Source of the DNA: Paramagnetospirillum magnetotacticum MS-1
GTDB lineage: Bacteria > Pseudomonadota > Alphaproteobacteria > Rhodospirillales > Magnetospirillaceae
NCBI RefSeq assembly: GCF_000829825.1
Contig: NZ_JXSL01000034.1
Coordinates: forward strand, 35,103 to 99,102
Direction of reading: 5' to 3'
DNA length: 64,000 bases
Part shown: piece after piece, positions 49,713-58,361 of the stretch
Position numbering within the stretch: position 1 is the first letter of the stretch
Layout: every line of letters begins with the position of its first letter
Position numbers and translations under genes: made by a program
The notes under the pieces: model-generated
Told to the model about the DNA's origin: nothing
Database searches by the model: none
The model's input: only the letters and a program-made list of their open reading frames with translations

Positions 49713-49772
49713 ACCATCGTGCATCAAATATGACGCACGATGGTCTAGATTATGTTTGTCCCTCGCCGGGCG
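49711..49772. repeat. GACCATCG palindrome repeat (copy 2)
   Basis: A 36-base palindrome (49711-49746) with arms AGACCATCGTGC and GCACGATGGTCT around TCAAATATGA, followed by GTTTGTCCCTCGCCGGGCG. It shares palindrome and flank with the copy at 42371-42431. It overlaps the last two bases of the reductase stop codon. Confidence 0.8.
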
Positions 49773-49815
49773 CGCGCTTTGGCGCGCTTGGCCGCCGCCT
49801 CAATGGCGGCTGATC

Positions 49816-49845
49816 GCGGAGTGCGCCAGATTTGGCGCACTCCGC
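49816..49845 (-). terminator. hairpin between convergent genes
   Basis: Perfect 12-bp stem GCGGAGTGCGCC / GGCGCACTCCGC with a 6-base loop, directly after the stop of the minus-strand DUF2336 gene. No T-run is present, so termination would be weak or protein-dependent. Confidence 0.5.
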
Positions 49846-49846
49846 T

Positions 49847-51130
49847 CTAATCCCCCGCCCCGAAGAATTCCAGCTGCCATTCCATCTCGGCGGCGGATAG
49901 CGGGTGGTCGCCCTGCATGGGGGCCAGCACCTTGGAGGGGGGCAGCCGCAAAAGCTTGCTCTGCAACTGGCCGCCGAACCCGGCCGAGAGGCCAGCCTTC
50001 CAGGTCACCGCCACCATGCCCTTGGCGCTCTTGGTATAAACCACCTTGCGCACCGCCTTGGGCGGCAGGCCGGACAGCACCGCCAGGGCGGCGGAAACAA
50101 AGGCATAGTCCCCCGAGGACAAGGCCGTATCCACGGCCGTCTCGTCCAGATGCCCGGCGGCGTGCAGGGCGTGGGCCCGCTGGAGGGCGGCGGCCTCGTC
50201 GGCATCGCGCTTGGCCTCGCCCTTGGCGCCTGCGTCATCCTCGATCTCGCCGATGCGGCGCGACACCACGGCGGCCACGGCGGCCATGGCCTCGGCATCC
50301 AGATCGTGGCGCGCCGCCAGGGTCTGCAAAAGATTGGCGGCAACGAAGCGGGCCAGTTTTTGCGCCGTCCGGGCGGAAAGCTGCGGCCGCTCGATCATGG
50401 GACGATGCCAGGCCTCGATATCGGCGGCGCGATCGGCCAGACGGTCCAGGGTCTCCTCGCGGATCTGGGCGGACGGATTGCCCAGCAGCACGGCGATGGC
50501 GTCCACGTCATCGGTGGCGGCGATGGCGTCGGCCACCTTGACATTGACCACCGAGCGCCGCGAGATGCAGGCCAGGGCGCCGGGAATGGGACCCGCGCCG
50601 ATGATCTCCAGCAGGTCCTCATCGGTCAGGACCGGCGAGAATTGCAGCACCGGCCCGGCCACCACCAATTCGGCATCACGGGCCAGACGGCGGATCACAT
50701 CGGGCGGCGCATTGGCCACATCCTGCAAGGCCTCGGACAGAATCTGGCGCACCTTGGGGATCTGGTCGCGGGCCAACATCTCCAGGGATTCGAAGGTCAT
50801 GCGGCGCAGGCGGTCCTGTTCATGGGCGGACAGGCCGGGAGCGACGCGGGCGATCTTGGCGGCCAGATCACCGCGCACCGCGTCGCTTTGATCGGAGGCG
50901 AGAAGCAGATTGGCCTGGGCGGGGGCATGGGGATTGGCCGCCACCTGACGGCGCACCTCCACATCCGTATCCTCGGCCAGGAAATAAAGGATTTCGGCCT
51001 TGATGTCCTCGCGGGCGGCCAGTTCGGCGCGGACCTTGGAATCGGAATGGGCGGCCAGTTCCTTGGCCTGCTCGTAATCCAGCGGCCCCTTGCGGCCGCC
51101 GCCGAACAATTTCTTGAGAAAGCCGGTCAC
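49847..51130 (-). CDS. DUF2336 HEAT-like repeat protein
   Basis: 427 residues, all-helical and Ala-rich. The N-terminal part has HEAT-like repeats (KELAAHSDSKVRAELAARED, LAEDTDVEVRRQVAANPHAP, SDAVRGDLAAKIARVAPGLS). A central domain contains the DUF2336-type unit SPVLTDEDLLEIIGAGPIPG. GTG start in a GTGA overlap with the diguanylate cyclase stop. DUF2336 proteins are widespread in alphaproteobacteria without a settled biochemical role. The coupling suggests a partner or effector for the cyclase (inference). Confidence 0.8.
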   Translation of the reverse strand: MTGFLKKLFGGGRKGPLDYEQAKELAAHSDSKVRAELAAREDIKAEILYFLAEDTDVEVRRQVAANPHAPAQANLLLASDQSDAVRGDLAAKIARVAPGLSAHEQDRLRRMTFESLEMLARDQIPKVRQILSEALQDVANAPPDVIRRLARDAELVVAGPVLQFSPVLTDEDLLEIIGAGPIPGALACISRRSVVNVKVADAIAATDDVDAIAVLLGNPSAQIREETLDRLADRAADIEAWHRPMIERPQLSARTAQKLARFVAANLLQTLAARHDLDAEAMAAVAAVVSRRIGEIEDDAGAKGEAKRDADEAAALQRAHALHAAGHLDETAVDTALSSGDYAFVSAALAVLSGLPPKAVRKVVYTKSAKGMVAVTWKAGLSAGFGGQLQSKLLRLPPSKVLAPMQGDHPLSAAEMEWQLEFFGAGD

Positions 51131-52803
51131 GCAGCCCCTCCCGTCTGGGCGGGCGGAGCGATGCGCCAGGCGCCCTTGCCGCTACGCTTGACCTCGTACA
51201 TGGCTTTGTCTGCCCTGGCGATGAGTTCCTCGAGGGTCTCTTGGTAAGTGCCGCCATGAACCGCCACGCCCAGCGAACAGCCCAGCGGCTTGTCCGGCGA
51301 GCCGGAGAAGTGGTTCAGCCCCTTGGCCGCCTCCAGAATATCCTGGCAGCGCTTGATGGCGATATGTTCCTCGGCGGCTTCCAGCCATATGGCGAATTCG
51401 TCGCCGCCCAGCCGCGCCACCAGATCGATGGGCCTGGTATGCTGCAAGAGCATCTCGCGCACCGCCAGCAGGGCCTCGTCGCCGGTCTGGTGACCATGGA
51501 TGTCGTTGACCGCCTTGAAATTGTCCAGGTCCACATAGATCAGAGCGGCGGGCTTGCCCTCGCGCTTGAGGCGCTGGAACCTGCGGGCGATCTCCTCGAA
51601 GAAGGCGCGGCGGTTGAACAGGCCGGTCAGACCGTCGGTGCGCGACAGTTTCAGCATGCGTTCGTGATTGGTGATCTGTTCGGCGGCCAGCCCCACCTGA
51701 TTGGCCACGTCGTCGATGAGCAGCCGGTCGTCGTCGCTCCAGGCGGCGCGGTTCATCTGGCGCCACAGCAACACGGCGCCGTTGATGGAATGGCGGTAAC
51801 GGCAGACCGAGGCCAGGACCCGCCAATCCCCCAGGTCGGAATCGTAATGGTCGGAACTTTCGAAAGTATCGAGTACCGAGCGGGCCTCTCCGAATTCGCC
51901 ATATTCGGCCGAAAGGGCGAAATCGGAATCCTCGGACTGGATGCGGAAAATCTGGCAGCCGGAAGCGCCCAGGGCGCGGGCCGTGGCCTCGGCCGCCGCC
52001 TTCAGCATGTCCGAGGGATCGACCTCGTCCCTGATGGTGCGCACGATATAGCTGAGCAGGCGCTCGCGGTTATTGGCGCGCGACAGAGCCGCATCGCGCA
52101 GCCGCTCCTGCGTCACGTCGCGGCAGACGCCGCGCGCTCCGCGCCATTCGCCGCCATCGCCCCGGATGGGCGTGGACGAGGCCAGAAGGCAAAGCGGATG
52201 GCCGTCCGATTGGCGCATCCAGACCTCGATATCCTCGACCGGAGAGACCGCGTCGAAGGGGCCGGGGCCGTGGGTGTTTTCCTCCTGAAGCACGAAATCA
52301 CTGGGGCGGCGCCCCACCAGTTCGTCGGCGGCAAAGCCCAGGGCGCCCTTGGGGCTGACGAAGACGAAATGCCCGTCGGCCCCGGTCTCCCAGGCGAAGT
52401 CGCTGGAAATCTCCACCAGATCCTTATAGCGCTGGCGCGATTCCACCAGGGCGGCGCGCAGATTGCGTTCCAGGGTCACATCGCGGCCGAACAGGATGGT
52501 CTGGCCGCCCTCGGCGGGAATGGCCACCAGATCGAGGATCATCGTCCCTCCGGTGGCGAGGGACAAGCTCTCCACCGACGTGGCCCCCGGCTGCGCCAAC
52601 AGGGCCGACAGACATCCGAGCCGTTCCTGGACCAGCGCGTGAGTCAGGGCCTCGGCCCGGCCGTTGGCGGCGAGAATACCGCCGTCGCGGTCAAGCAACA
52701 CCGCCGGACCGGGAAAGGCGTTCAGCCCCTCCACCCCCAGGACAAGCGCGGGGCGACCGCTTTGCGGAAGCTTCACCCTCGATTTTTCACCCGGCACATC
52801 CAT
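51127..52803 (-). CDS. PAS-GAF diguanylate cyclase
   Basis: 558 residues, soluble. An N-terminal PAS-like region (about 25-120), a PAS domain at about 135-250 (YKDLVEISSDFAWETGADGH) with a PAC tail, a GAF-like region at about 260-400, and a C-terminal GGDEF domain. The active site RLGGDEFAIWLE is intact, and an inhibitory I-site RPID lies exactly five residues before it. It should make cyclic di-GMP under product control. It is coupled to the DUF2336 gene. The ATG is at 52803, divergent from the nucleotidase gene. Confidence 0.9.
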   Translation of the reverse strand: MDVPGEKSRVKLPQSGRPALVLGVEGLNAFPGPAVLLDRDGGILAANGRAEALTHALVQERLGCLSALLAQPGATSVESLSLATGGTMILDLVAIPAEGGQTILFGRDVTLERNLRAALVESRQRYKDLVEISSDFAWETGADGHFVFVSPKGALGFAADELVGRRPSDFVLQEENTHGPGPFDAVSPVEDIEVWMRQSDGHPLCLLASSTPIRGDGGEWRGARGVCRDVTQERLRDAALSRANNRERLLSYIVRTIRDEVDPSDMLKAAAEATARALGASGCQIFRIQSEDSDFALSAEYGEFGEARSVLDTFESSDHYDSDLGDWRVLASVCRYRHSINGAVLLWRQMNRAAWSDDDRLLIDDVANQVGLAAEQITNHERMLKLSRTDGLTGLFNRRAFFEEIARRFQRLKREGKPAALIYVDLDNFKAVNDIHGHQTGDEALLAVREMLLQHTRPIDLVARLGGDEFAIWLEAAEEHIAIKRCQDILEAAKGLNHFSGSPDKPLGCSLGVAVHGGTYQETLEELIARADKAMYEVKRSGKGAWRIAPPAQTGGAA

Positions 52804-52919
52804 TAAACGCTGATCCGGCCCATCTGATGGTTGATCCTCCTACCATAGGCATAGCCGCTTAACGATCCCCTAAAGGGGCAAGCTTGCCTTGGGCCTCCGA
52901 GCGCGCTACCTCTTGGGCC

Positions 52920-53609
52920 ATGGACAAGGATTTTCCCGATCTGTCGCGCATCGAGACCTGGGTCTTCGACCTGGACAACACGCTGTATCCGGCGTCGTCC
53001 AGCCTGTTCCCGCAGATCGACGTCCGCATGCGACGCTTCATTGCCGAGCGTCTGAACCTGTCGCTGGACGACGCCTATGCCTTGCAGAAGCGTTACTATA
53101 AGGAATTCGGCACCACGCTGCGCGGCCTGATGCTGGTGCATAAGATCGAGCCCGAGGCGTTCCTGGCCTTCGTTCATGATATCGACTGCACCGTGCTGGA
53201 CGCGGCGCCCCGGCTGGACGCAGCTCTTTCGTCCCTTTCAGGGCGCAAGCTGATCTTCACCAACGGCTCCGAGCGTCACGCCGAGAACGTGCTGGCCCGC
53301 CTGGGACTGGCCCGGCATTTCGAAGGCATCTTCGATATCCGCGCCGCCCGCTTCATCCCCAAGCCGCAGCCCGAATGCTACCAGCTGATGATCGACCGCC
53401 ACGCGGTCGATCCCCGCTCCGCCCTGATGGTCGAAGACATCCACCGCAACCTGCGCCCGGCAGCCGCCATCGGCATGACCACATTGTGGGTCAAGGAGGA
53501 TGGGCACCCCGATACCGAGGTGCTGGGCCAGGATGGCGGCGACCTTTCCCACGTCCACCACATCACCGACGACCTGGCCGCTTGGCTGGAACGGGCCGCG
53601 CGGGGCTGA
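52920..53609 (+). CDS. pyrimidine 5'-nucleotidase-like HAD hydrolase
   Basis: 229 residues. HAD motif 1 WVFDLDNTLYPASSSLFPQI (DxDxT), motif 2 LIFTNGSERHAENVL, conserved Lys in RFIPKPQPECYQLMI and motif 4 LMVEDIHRNL. The NTLYP and YYKEFGTTLRGLM elements are typical of the SDT1-like pyrimidine 5'-nucleotidase branch. The ATG at 52920 lacks a clear ribosome site; the frame is open to 52884. It is the last chromosomal gene before the tRNA-Leu fragment. Confidence 0.85.
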   Translation: MDKDFPDLSRIETWVFDLDNTLYPASSSLFPQIDVRMRRFIAERLNLSLDDAYALQKRYYKEFGTTLRGLMLVHKIEPEAFLAFVHDIDCTVLDAAPRLDAALSSLSGRKLIFTNGSERHAENVLARLGLARHFEGIFDIRAARFIPKPQPECYQLMIDRHAVDPRSALMVEDIHRNLRPAAAIGMTTLWVKEDGHPDTEVLGQDGGDLSHVHHITDDLAAWLERAARG

Positions 53610-53624
53610 AGGCTTCCCCCCAAT

Positions 53625-53678
53625 TGGTGGCCACTGCCGGAATCGAACCGGCATGCCCGAGGGCGAGCGATTTTAAGT
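53625..53678 (-). pseudogene. 3' half of tRNA-Leu(UAA), candidate attachment-site repeat
   Basis: These 54 bases match the 3' part of the intact tRNA-Leu at 55553-55606 with three substitutions, from the anticodon loop through the encoded CCA, in the same orientation. Identity stops in the anticodon stem, the usual crossover limit of tyrosine-recombinase elements that use tRNA genes. Beyond it the sequence becomes AT-rich and only faintly tRNA-like. It is best read as the displaced end of the original target; a decayed second tRNA copy is the alternative. Confidence 0.75.
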
Positions 53679-53888
53679 TAATCGTGTTTATATAGCGCCT
53701 TGTTTTTACAAGGGAAATTTGCGCACATACTAAACTGTGTATGTTTCTGTGTTTACGCAGTCATTATTGCGTTGTGCTTTTCAGCGCCAACGACGCGGGC
53801 GCGGACTTACATCATATAAGTCCGCCGATAAGCCGCCCCGCGTGATTGTAAGGCTGGCGAACTATCTCGCCGCCATATTTTCTGACAG

Positions 53889-54401
53889 TCAGTCGTTGGA
53901 GCGTATGGGACGGCAAACCTCCCGATAGGCGGTCTGGGTGTCCTCGTCAGAAACATATTCGCAGCCATTCCACCGCAGATCACCCCATCGGCCATACCCG
54001 ATCCGATGCCAACCGCCATCGGTATCGGGGAGAACGCGGACATAGCCCGCTTCTCCACTGGCATTGGCGAGCAGGCGCCATCGACCGTCACGCAAGGTGA
54101 GTATCCGCATCAGGCAACCACCGCTACCGCACCAGGACGCACTTTGCATGAGGAGCAGTCGTTCGGGTTTACCATCGTCATTCAGGTCCACATCGGCCCA
54201 ATAGACTTCACTCTTGTTGATGGCATTCCGCCAATCTCGCCGCTCCTCCCGGAAGTGTGATGCGGTGCGGATGAAGTGCTGTTCCTCGGGCGAAAGGGTA
54301 TTATGGAATGAGATGGCGCGCCCCGGCGGCATCTCTTGGGCCGTGGCGGCGCCTGCCCAAAAAAAGACTACGCCCGCGATAAGCCTGAGACGTCTCCCCA
54401 C
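53889..54401 (-). CDS. island protein with signal peptide, unknown function
   Basis: 170 residues with a Sec signal peptide (LRLIAGVVFFWAGAATA-Q) and four later cysteines (SWCGSGGC, GCEYV, EVCRP). The mature part contains YWADVDLNDDGKPERLLLMQ, a DxDxNDDGxxE calcium-loop-like segment seen in secreted FG-GAP-like proteins, and WHRIGYGRWGDLRWNGCEYV. GTG start at 54401 with GGGAGGAG upstream, 11 bases after the lysozyme-like gene. The location suggests a periplasmic partner or immunity protein for it (inference). I do not recognise the family. Confidence 0.65.
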   Translation of the reverse strand: MGRRLRLIAGVVFFWAGAATAQEMPPGRAISFHNTLSPEEQHFIRTASHFREERRDWRNAINKSEVYWADVDLNDDGKPERLLLMQSASWCGSGGCLMRILTLRDGRWRLLANASGEAGYVRVLPDTDGGWHRIGYGRWGDLRWNGCEYVSDEDTQTAYREVCRPIRSND

Positions 54402-54412
54402 TTGCTCCTCCC

Positions 54413-55138
54413 TTATTTCCAGCCTCCTGGAGTGTATGGAGTATCCCTGAACTGGCGCAATCGACGCATGACACGCCTGTCGGCGGAATCAAATTTTTGT
54501 GCTTTGCCGCTGGCTTGGCGCTCCAGTTTAGCAAGTGTCTGGTGGGTTTTTCCCGCGCCCTCACGATGTGCGGCGGCGGCAACACCACCGGCTGTGACCG
54601 GAACGGTGCTGCCATCCGGCCCGACATAGTCTTTTCCGGCATGCGCCATGCTGCCGTTCCTGGTGGCCTGTTCCTCAGCGCGGCGCATGACGTCACCAAA
54701 AGCAACCTCTTGAGCGTCGGGCTTGTCGAGGAAATCCTGATCAGAACCGACCCCTTGCGCACGAGCCTTGTTGGTCCAATTGCCCTGGCTATCTTTCCAA
54801 CCGGCGTCTTTAAGAGAGCCTTCGAGAATCTGATAGCGCCCCAGCGCGCTTGAGCCGTCTTCGTTGCGCAGGTCATAGCCTCCACCGGGATGAACGTCGC
54901 TACGCTCGGCCTCCGCGATTTTCTCTCGGAATTTCTGGTTGGACTTGCCCTGCCATGGCTCGCTCCCATTGGAAGAGCTGCCAGTGCCGCCGCTCCGCTC
55001 ATGGGCGGCGACATCGACGACCTTGCCGTTGATGGTGCGGCTATAGCTACGAACGTGAATGGACCCCGAGGAGCCATTGGCCACCTTGGTCCCGTCCGAG
55101 GCGTAGATATGCCCGTCGGCGCCCTGGTGGCGCTCCAA
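54413..55138 (-). CDS. lysozyme/transglycosylase-like island protein
   Basis: 241 residues, no signal peptide. The first ~65 residues hold a motif seen in phage-type proteins (HVRSYSRTINGKVVDVAAHE). Residues about 70-150 resemble a muramidase-like fold: AEAERSDVHPGGGYDLRNED, SSALGRYQILEGSLKDAGWK, and SDQDFLDKPDAQEVAF (the GRYQI and PxAQE elements of lysozyme-like domains). The tail is basic. The first start in frame is TTG at 55138, with no ribosome site; the frame is open upstream through the neighbouring small gene, so a frameshifted fusion with it is possible. Wall-cutting activity is inference. Confidence 0.6.
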   Translation of the reverse strand: MERHQGADGHIYASDGTKVANGSSGSIHVRSYSRTINGKVVDVAAHERSGGTGSSSNGSEPWQGKSNQKFREKIAEAERSDVHPGGGYDLRNEDGSSALGRYQILEGSLKDAGWKDSQGNWTNKARAQGVGSDQDFLDKPDAQEVAFGDVMRRAEEQATRNGSMAHAGKDYVGPDGSTVPVTAGGVAAAAHREGAGKTHQTLAKLERQASGKAQKFDSADRRVMRRLRQFRDTPYTPGGWK

Positions 55139-55151
55139 CTGATCGGTATGG

Positions 55152-55307
55152 TCACCGCGCAGGGGTCTGGTCGGGGTAGAGAGTGGCGAAGCCCTGGGAC
55201 ACCATGCCGCGCCAGGACTGAGAGTTCGGGTGGCGGGAATTGGTGTAGCGGGGATCGGCCATTGCGTTCTTCAGGTTGGCCTCGGTCAGGGTGAATGGGT
55301 ATTTCAT
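55152..55307 (-). CDS. short island protein, DPRYxN...LYP motif
   Basis: 51 residues (MKYPFTLTEANLKNAMADPR at the start; QGFATLYPDQTPAR at the end). AAAGGAG lies 7 bases before the ATG at 55307, the best ribosome site in the island; a second ATG is at 55310. The ADPRY...QGFATLYPD pattern resembles short segments found near phage or secretion-system lysozymes, but this is recollection of style only. It ends 14 bases before the TTG of the lysozyme-like gene in a different frame. Confidence 0.6.
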   Translation of the reverse strand: MKYPFTLTEANLKNAMADPRYTNSRHPNSQSWRGMVSQGFATLYPDQTPAR

Positions 55308-55394
55308 CATGGCTCTCCTTTGGCGAGCGTCAGAGCGTGCAACACCCATCGCCGAGGCATGGCCCCGGCGGCGCTCCCAATCTGAATTGGACAT

Positions 55395-55430
55395 AAAAAA
55401 GCCCGGCCCCGCGTGTTCGGCGGTCCGGGC
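55395..55430 (-). terminator. terminator downstream of tRNA-Leu
   Basis: On the minus strand a hairpin with stem GCCCGG / CCGGGC, extended by further partial pairing, is followed by six T residues. It lies about 120 bases after the tRNA 3' end and isolates the tRNA transcript from the island genes. Confidence 0.65.
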
Positions 55431-55552
55431 GCAACTGTGACGTTGATGAGTGTTTATACCATAGCGCGCCGCGCGACAGAACTCTTTTTGTTCACCATGC
55501 GATCACGCTATAATCGCGGCGCGGCGACGAATTGGCACGTCATCCCATGTGG

Positions 55553-55637
55553 TGGTGGCCCCTGCCGGAATCGAACCGGCACGCCCGAAGGCGAGCGATT
55601 TTAAGTCGCTTGCGTCTACCAGTTCCGCCAAGGGGCC
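55553..55637 (-). tRNA. tRNA-Leu (anticodon UAA)
   Basis: 85 bases with an encoded CCA. Acceptor stem GGCCCCU / AGGGGCC is perfect; the D-arm includes AACTGGTAGACGC; the anticodon loop is ACTTAAAAT with anticodon UAA; the class II variable arm is CGCCTTCGGGCG; the T-arm GCCGG-TTCGATT-CCGGC is perfect. It serves as the probable integration target of the adjacent island. Confidence 0.95.
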
Positions 55638-55653
55638 TTGGGGAAAGTCCGTC

Positions 55654-55682
55654 CTTATACCCCAGCCTCGTTCCCGCCCCAA
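55654..55682 (-). promoter_or_regulatory. tRNA-Leu promoter
   Basis: On the minus strand TTGGGG and TATAAG are separated by exactly 17 bases, ending 16 bases before the tRNA 5' end, a normal layout for a stable RNA promoter. Confidence 0.6.
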
Positions 55683-55722
55683 GCCCCGGCTTGCGTCCAG
55701 GATGAAGCGGTATAAACACTTA

Positions 55723-55751
55723 TTGCTAATATTAAAACAATCATATCTAAT
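55723..55751 (+). promoter_or_regulatory. probable promoter of the CZB chemoreceptor gene
   Basis: TTGCTA and TCTAAT (five of six) are separated by 17 AT-rich bases, giving a leader of about 155 bases before the ATG at 55911. No flagellar sigma-28 motif was evident. Confidence 0.45.
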
Positions 55752-55910
55752 GGCGCCGTGGCACGCCCTGGGGAGGTTGTGCCGCCAATTCATCACCTTC
55801 GGCGTGCGCTGCGCGACGAACCTGGGCTGGCCGGGTGGCTCTCAGGGATCGATCAGCGTCCGCGCGCCGGAACGAATCAGGCGCCTGCCTGTCTGGAAGG
55901 AAGACGGTCC

Positions 55911-58238
55911 ATGGCCTTTGGAATCGCCGCGCGCTTTGGCGCCGCTTTGGTCGCCATGTCGGTTGGCACCGCCGCCACCATGGGATGGTTCAGCAACAGC
56001 CACACGGTCTCGCTGATCGAGCAGGCCGAGCAGCGGGAACTGATGGGCCGCTTCGAACAGTTGTCCGACGCCATCGGCAATTCCTCCGACCAGGCCAAGG
56101 CCATGGCCGCCCTGGTGGCCAATCTGCCCGGCATTCCCCATCTGGTCGCCACGGCAAGCCGCGATGCCCTGGCGCTCCAGATGGTTCCCATGTTCAAGGC
56201 CATTGCCCAGCCCTTCGGTGTCGAGCAGTTCCAGTTCCACACGCCCCCGGCCACCTCGTTCCTGCGTGTCAATTCCCCGGCCAAGTTCGGCGACGACCTG
56301 TCGTCCTTCCGCCAGACCGTCGTCCAGACCAACGCCACGCAACAGCCCAATTCCGGCCTTGAATTCGGCGTTACCGGCCTGGGCGTGCGCGGATTGATGC
56401 CGCTGTTCGACGAGGGACGCCATGTGGGCTCGGTGGAATTCGGCATGAGCTTCGGCCAGCCCTTCTTCGCCGATTTCAAAAAATCCTTCGGCGTCGATGT
56501 GGCGCTTCACATCAAGGCCAAGGACGAGTTCAAGATCTTCGCTGGCACCTTACCCGCCTCCACCCTATCGGCCGACGAGATCGCCACCGCCCTGGGCGGC
56601 AAGGACATCGTCAAGGCCATGGAAAGCGACAAGGGCGCCCGAACCGCCGTGCTGGCCCGCGCCATCAAGGATTTCAGCGGCAAGCCGGTGGGCGTGGCCG
56701 AAATCGTCATGGACGCGTCCCACTACGGCGCCCAATTGTCCGAGGCGCGGCGGACCATGAGCCTGCTGATCCTGGGCGCCGTCCTGGTGGCGGTTGCTTT
56801 AAGCGTGGTGCTCAGCCGCTCCATCACCCGGCCGGTTCTGGCCATGAGTGCCGCCATGGACCGCATCGCCAGGAGGGACTTCGCCGTGGACATCCACGGG
56901 CTGGAACGCGACGACGAGATCGGCCACATGGCCCGCGCCGTCCAGGTGGTCCAAAAGGAGGTTCAGCGCACCGCCGAACTGGAAGAGGCCCAGAAGCGGA
57001 ACCTGATCGAGTTGGAACAGGGCCACAAGGCGCTGAACGACGGTATGCAGATGCAACTGGAAGGCATCGTCGAAGCCGCCATGCAGAGCAACGAGGCCGG
57101 TGTGGTTCTGGCCCGCATGTCGGGTTCGGTGCGCCGCGCCTCGGAACAGAGCCAGTCCATCGCTAGCGCCATCGAGCAATTGGTGGCCTCCGTCGGCACC
57201 ATCGCCCAGTCCTCGGAGATCGCCGCTGGCGAGGCTTCGGATGCCGAGGCCGCGGCCAAGGAAGGCGTCTCGGCCACCGCCGCCGCCCGCCGAGCCATGG
57301 ACGGGTTGTTGCAGGCGGTCTCCGACGTGGGCGGCAAGATCGAAGCCCTGTCCAGCGCCTCGGACCAGATCGCCGCCATCATCGACCAGATCGAGGCCAT
57401 CGCTGGCCAAACCAACCTCCTGGCGCTCAACGCCACCATCGAGGCGGCCCGCGCTGGCGAGGCCGGGAAGGGCTTTGCCGTGGTGGCGGGCGAAGTGAAA
57501 ACCCTGGCCAACCAGACCGCCAAGGCCACCGTCGATATCCGGGCCCGCATCGAAGGCCTGGTCAGCGACATGGACGGCGCGCGGGCCTCCATGGAACGCT
57601 CACGCGGCGCCGCCAATGACGGAATGGCCGCCGTTGGCCAGGTCACCGGCGGGCTGGAGGCCATCGCCGGACGGATCGACGGCGTGACCCGGCGCATGCA
57701 TGACATCGCCGATATCCTCGGCCAGCAGAACGCCGCCGCCGCCGAGGTCTCGTCGGCCACCGGCGAAATCGCCTCGCTGTCCGAGCATAATCTGGAAGAA
57801 ATCGCCCAGGTTCTGCATTCCATGACCGAGGCGGCGACGGTTCTCGACCGCCGCGCCGAGGACTTCGCCAAGATGGGAACGGCGGAAACCCTGCTCCAGG
57901 TGGCCAAGAACGACCATATCCGCTTCAAGCGCTCCATCATCGACCGCATCATGGGCCGCAACGACCTGACCGCCGACAGGCTGGCCGACCACCATACCTG
58001 CCGCCTGGGCAAGTGGTACGACAGCCTGAAGGACGACCGGCTGACCGGTCTTGCCGCCTATGGCAACCTGCTCGATCCCCATCAGCGCGTCCATGCCCAT
58101 GGCAAGCGGGCCCTGGACCTCCACGCCCAGGGCGACACCCAGGCCGCCATGGAAGAAGTGGACAAGCTGAACGGGGCTTCGCACGAAGTTCTGTCCCTGC
58201 TGGAGGAAATGGCCCGGGCTCTGCGCCACGCGGCCTGA
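55911..58238 (+). CDS. methyl-accepting chemotaxis protein with CZB domain
   Basis: 775 residues. An N-terminal membrane helix ([19 protein letters not shown]), a periplasmic Cache-like sensor at about 35-275 ([40 protein letters not shown]), a second helix near 285-303 ([17 protein letters not shown]) and HAMP come first. Then follow the signalling hairpin ([20 protein letters not shown]) and a C-terminal CZB zinc-sensing domain with [11 protein letters not shown] and [13 protein letters not shown], the expected His-Cys zinc ligands. CZB domains sense zinc or oxidants such as HOCl. The ATG at 55911 follows GGAAGGAAG; the frame is open to 55758. Confidence 0.92.
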   Translation: MAFGIAARFGAALVAMSVGTAATMGWFSNSHTVSLIEQAEQRELMGRFEQLSDAIGNSSDQAKAMAALVANLPGIPHLVATASRDALALQMVPMFKAIAQPFGVEQFQFHTPPATSFLRVNSPAKFGDDLSSFRQTVVQTNATQQPNSGLEFGVTGLGVRGLMPLFDEGRHVGSVEFGMSFGQPFFADFKKSFGVDVALHIKAKDEFKIFAGTLPASTLSADEIATALGGKDIVKAMESDKGARTAVLARAIKDFSGKPVGVAEIVMDASHYGAQLSEARRTMSLLILGAVLVAVALSVVLSRSITRPVLAMSAAMDRIARRDFAVDIHGLERDDEIGHMARAVQVVQKEVQRTAELEEAQKRNLIELEQGHKALNDGMQMQLEGIVEAAMQSNEAGVVLARMSGSVRRASEQSQSIASAIEQLVASVGTIAQSSEIAAGEASDAEAAAKEGVSATAAARRAMDGLLQAVSDVGGKIEALSSASDQIAAIIDQIEAIAGQTNLLALNATIEAARAGEAGKGFAVVAGEVKTLANQTAKATVDIRARIEGLVSDMDGARASMERSRGAANDGMAAVGQVTGGLEAIAGRIDGVTRRMHDIADILGQQNAAAAEVSSATGEIASLSEHNLEEIAQVLHSMTEAATVLDRRAEDFAKMGTAETLLQVAKNDHIRFKRSIIDRIMGRNDLTADRLADHHTCRLGKWYDSLKDDRLTGLAAYGNLLDPHQRVHAHGKRALDLHAQGDTQAAMEEVDKLNGASHEVLSLLEEMARALRHAA

Positions 58239-58276
58239 AAACCCGCCTTTTCCTTACCCAGAACCGGCCCGCAACA

Positions 58277-58305
58277 TTGACAGAAGGCGGGCTGGCCTCT
58301 ATCTC
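58277..58305 (+). promoter_or_regulatory. secA promoter
   Basis: TTGACA (perfect) and TATCTC are separated by 17 bases, giving a leader of about 50 bases. A small hairpin (AGGCCC / GGGCCT, 58320-58337) sits in the leader before the ribosome site GGGGAAG. Confidence 0.6.
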
Positions 58306-58361
58306 TTGCCGGTCGCGATAGGCCCTCGTTCGGGCCTGCTCTCATATCTTGGGGAAGCTTC

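Larger units (their letters stand above)
53625..55606. mobile_element. small tRNA-Leu-associated genomic island remnant
   Basis: A 2-kb segment bounded by direct repeats of the tRNA-Leu 3' half (53625-53678 and 55553-55606). It holds three minus-strand genes: a short protein, a lysozyme-like protein and a secreted protein, all foreign in style. No integrase gene or recognisable fragment remains. The left 200 bases are noticeably AT-rich. The three differences between the repeats suggest an old insertion. Confidence 0.6.

Noticed and set aside
53679..53888. Integrase remnant at the island edge
   Set aside because: I looked for tyrosine-recombinase motifs in both strands of this gap and found none; only an AT-rich stretch and a small GGACTTA / TAAGTCC hairpin are present.
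53737..53928. Small plus-strand frame in the AT-rich edge of the island
   Set aside because: No ribosome site and no recognisable domain; it overlaps the end of the secreted protein gene on the other strand.
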